Assembly: GCF_040105105.1 (NCBI RefSeq)
Contig: NZ_CP157677.1
Span: 1 to 64,000 of the forward strand
Reading direction: 5' to 3'
From: Polaromonas hydrogenivorans
GTDB lineage: Bacteria > Pseudomonadota > Gammaproteobacteria > Burkholderiales > Burkholderiaceae_C
Length of the DNA: 64,000 nt
A model generated the notes under the pieces. That model saw only the letters and a list, made by a program, of their open reading frames with translations, had not been told where the DNA came from and did no database searches. Position 1 is the stretch's first letter. The number at the start of each line of letters is the position of its first letter. Both the position numbers and the translations under genes were made by a program. Positions 62,099-64,000 of the stretch are shown piece after piece.

Positions 62099-63085
62099 TT
62101 AGACCGGTGAAGACAGCGGGTCTTCATTTTGGAAACGTTCGGCCAACATCGGAAGTGCACCTGGTGTTGTACCGTTGGCCAGTTTCATGTGCAGATCAAT
62201 GTGACGCTCGGAGGGCGCGAGCAAGCGCCGGTAGAGTTCCTTGCACAGCAGGCGAGCTTTTTGTCCGGGCCAATTTGCAGGAAGCAGTACGTCGGGAAGC
62301 TCGGGGTCGCGTAACAGCAGCCGGCGATAGTCGTGAATGAGCAGTATGCGCATCAAAAAAGCGCTTTTGTCATCAATCGCGTTGTTAGCAACATGGCGCA
62401 GTTTTTCTAAAAATGGGCTGTAGCGGACTACGAAATCACTATAAGACGCGCCCAGTTGTTCCAGGTTCCATGCGCGCTGCACCATGTCGGCGTCACTTGC
62501 CGAGAGGTCCGACCCCGCATCGGCGGCAAGCAAAGGCATCAAGTGCTTCAACAAATCACTCATGCCCTCGGTCATGAGCGCATCCAAAGCGGTTGCCAGA
62601 TCGGTGCTTGGATGCACAAAACAATCTGAACCGACGACGCCAAAACCCTGCCAGAAGAACGCGCGGCGCAAACGTTCGCGCTGCTTGGTGTCCAGTTCTC
62701 CGACGGTCAGGATGAGGCGCCAGCGGCGATCCCAGATGGGTGCGTTAGAGGCGTAGATATGGCGGGCTGTTTCTTCAAAGCGACGCTGCCCTGCGGGGGT
62801 CAGCATGTAATCCGCGCGACGGCCTATCGCTTCCGAATACATCCATTCGTCCTTGACGAGGCGAAAAATTGAAGTTCGGATGAGTCTGTCACTGAGCTCC
62901 AAAGGCTCCAGCAAACCAATCAGGCTGCCTAGCCAGATCCGCCCGCCACGCGGCAGGACGGCATCGCCAAAAACAGAAATTATCAAGGATCCGGCTTTTA
63001 TGCGGCTTTGCTGCCGAAATTCGGCAAGGTGTTTTTGGATGAGATCAATCACGTGAATTGCAAAAAGAGGTCGACGTAAAGCCAT
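62099..63085 (-). CDS. paaX: Phenylacetic acid regulator PaaX
   Basis: A 328-residue GntR-like repressor of the PaaX family: AGSLIISVFGDAVLPRGGRI, WLGSLIGLLEPLELSDRLIR, TSIFRLVKDEWM (winged helix) and the long C-terminal PaaX domain (WDRRWRLILTVG, LIHDYRRLLLRDPELPDVLL). It is normally released from DNA by phenylacetyl-CoA. It is divergent from paaN. Length and motifs are normal. Confidence 0.93.
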   Translation of the reverse strand: MALRRPLFAIHVIDLIQKHLAEFRQQSRIKAGSLIISVFGDAVLPRGGRIWLGSLIGLLEPLELSDRLIRTSIFRLVKDEWMYSEAIGRRADYMLTPAGQRRFEETARHIYASNAPIWDRRWRLILTVGELDTKQRERLRRAFFWQGFGVVGSDCFVHPSTDLATALDALMTEGMSDLLKHLMPLLAADAGSDLSASDADMVQRAWNLEQLGASYSDFVVRYSPFLEKLRHVANNAIDDKSAFLMRILLIHDYRRLLLRDPELPDVLLPANWPGQKARLLCKELYRRLLAPSERHIDLHMKLANGTTPGALPMLAERFQNEDPLSSPV

Positions 63086-63335
63086 GAATCTTAGCTTCTC
63101 CCATTCTTTTATAAGTCCGGCTGGTGTTGTTCTGCATCACGAAGATCGTTGTTTTTTGTGTTGAATGCAGCAGCGTTTTTAACAAGTATTACGATACAAA
63201 TTAAAGAAATTTTTCTTTAAAAAAGAATCATATTATGATAAGCTTGATCCACATCAAAAGCGTTTGAATCGAAACTCGTTGTTGGCTGCAGCTATTTGTA
63301 TGCAACAGATCACTCCCTTTATCCAGGAAAAATCA
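63086..63335. promoter_or_regulatory. Divergent paaX-paaN promoter region
   Basis: 250 bp, AT-rich in the middle. It contains ACGATACAAATTAAAG (63191 onward), similar to the half site upstream of livH, and AATCATATTATGATAAGC near 63227 with dyad character. These are candidate PaaX sites by position. Confidence 0.45.
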
Positions 63336-64000
63336 ATGTCTCATCCCTTATTCGAAAAGCACCGCATCAAACTCGACAACGCGCTCAAGGCGATACAGAC
63401 GCGTGGTTATTGGGCTGCCTACAACGAGATGCCAAGTCCAAAAACCTATGGTGAAACCGCAGCCGAAGACGGCAAGCGGGCCTTTGAGGCGCATCTGGGT
63501 CAAAAGTTTGATCTCGCCCAGCCGGGGCAGGCGGACTGGCACGGGGGGGAGCAGTCACCATTCGGAGTTGAATTGAATATTCAATACCCGGTGTGTGAGG
63601 CTCAGGCTTTGATTGATGCGGGTCAGCAGGCCATGACAGGCTGGCAGGCTGCGGGCTGCGAGGGGCGCACCGGCATTTGCATCGAGATACTTGACCGCTT
63701 GAATCAGCAAAGTTTTGAGCTGGCACACGCCGTGATGATGACAACTGGGCAAGGCTGGATGATGGCTTTTCAGGCCGGCTCGCCGCATGCCCAGGATCGC
63801 GGCCTGGAAGCTGTGACCTATGCCTACCGCGAACAGAGCTTTGTGCCGCTTGATGCGCTCTGGGAAAAGCAGCAGGGCAAGAACCCGCCGCTGGTGATGA
63901 AAAAGCATTTTGAAGTGGTCGGACGTGGTGTCGGCGTCGTCGTGGGCTGCGGCACCTTCCCGACATGGAATACCTACCCCGGCCTGTTTGCGGCCTTGGC
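63336..64000 (+). CDS. paaN: PaaN, phenylacetic acid degradation aldehyde dehydrogenase-type protein (3-prime end outside window)
   Basis: The first 221 codons of a PaaN-type protein. MSHPLFEKHRIKLDNALKAI, RGYWAAYNEMPSPKTYGETA and VVGRGVGVVVGCGTFPTWNT (start of the aldehyde dehydrogenase core) are recognisable. AGGAAA stands 7 bases before the ATG. In the phenylacetyl-CoA route PaaN-type enzymes act after ring opening. The gene continues beyond the window, so the catalytic Cys is not seen. Confidence 0.88.
   Translation, partial: MSHPLFEKHRIKLDNALKAIQTRGYWAAYNEMPSPKTYGETAAEDGKRAFEAHLGQKFDLAQPGQADWHGGEQSPFGVELNIQYPVCEAQALIDAGQQAMTGWQAAGCEGRTGICIEILDRLNQQSFELAHAVMMTTGQGWMMAFQAGSPHAQDRGLEAVTYAYREQSFVPLDALWEKQQGKNPPLVMKKHFEVVGRGVGVVVGCGTFPTWNTYPGLFAAL

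Overview
This window looks like the backbone and accessory cargo of a large plasmid (or chromid) from a betaproteobacterium, most likely a Comamonadaceae-type Burkholderiales. The evidence is a parA-parB pair, an iteron-type replication region with a Rep_3 initiator, high GC with typical long antisense shadow frames, comamonad-style dispersed repeats, and many IS elements. There are no rRNA or tRNA genes and no CRISPR array that I can see. The first base is the start codon of parA.

Layout. 1-5.4 kb: partition and replication (parA, parB, candidate parS palindrome, iterons, rep). 5.4-6.9 kb: debris (IS5, response-regulator and universal-stress-protein fragments). 6.9-30 kb: an accessory system made of an ECF sigma factor, an 84-aa protein, a membrane anti-sigma-like protein, a caspase-like protease, an alpha/beta hydrolase, an internally deleted kinase derivative, four double-glycine-leader peptides (three almost identical in 303-bp tandem units) plus a fifth related small protein, a PP2C phosphatase, and a divergent five-gene type I secretion operon (outer membrane lipoprotein, double-FHA membrane protein, HlyD adaptor, parvulin, and a C39-peptidase ABC exporter with two cyclic-nucleotide-binding-type domains). 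A membrane Ser/Thr kinase with a DUF4384-like C-terminus and an OmpA-like protein complete it. Six copies of one bipartite motif, TGAAsS-N15-GCAACYCA (sense: TTGAACC, 15 bp, GCAACYCA), lie upstream of these units on both strands. I infer that they form one regulon, possibly driven by the ECF sigma factor.

30.4-42.1 kb: a set of type VI secretion membrane and regulatory genes without tail or baseplate genes: a caspase-TssJ fusion, TssL, TssM, TagF, PppA, TagH/Fha, PpkA, a Tll0287-like haem sensor and a FecR protein. The two neighbouring blocks each contain a kinase, a PP2C, an FHA protein and a caspase-like protein, which is the most interesting feature of the window.

42-48.4 kb: gene fragments, a higBA toxin-antitoxin pair and an IS graveyard (IS3, IS21, IS110, Tn3, IS4/Tn5-like). 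48.4-55.1 kb: AraC and LuxR regulators and a styrene-type upper pathway (aldehyde dehydrogenase, StyA-like oxygenase, StyB-like flavin reductase, StyC-like epoxide isomerase). 55.5-64 kb: OmpW, a branched-chain-amino-acid-type ABC transporter (periplasmic protein and LivHMGF, with LivF fused to a hemerythrin domain), PaaX and the start of PaaN. Together these should turn styrene or a similar vinyl-arene into phenylacetate and feed the phenylacetyl-CoA route.

Two identical IS630-family copies in inverted orientation and four copies of a roughly 150-bp MITE-like repeat with IS630-like termini are scattered through the secretion region. The repeat supplies the stop codons of several genes.
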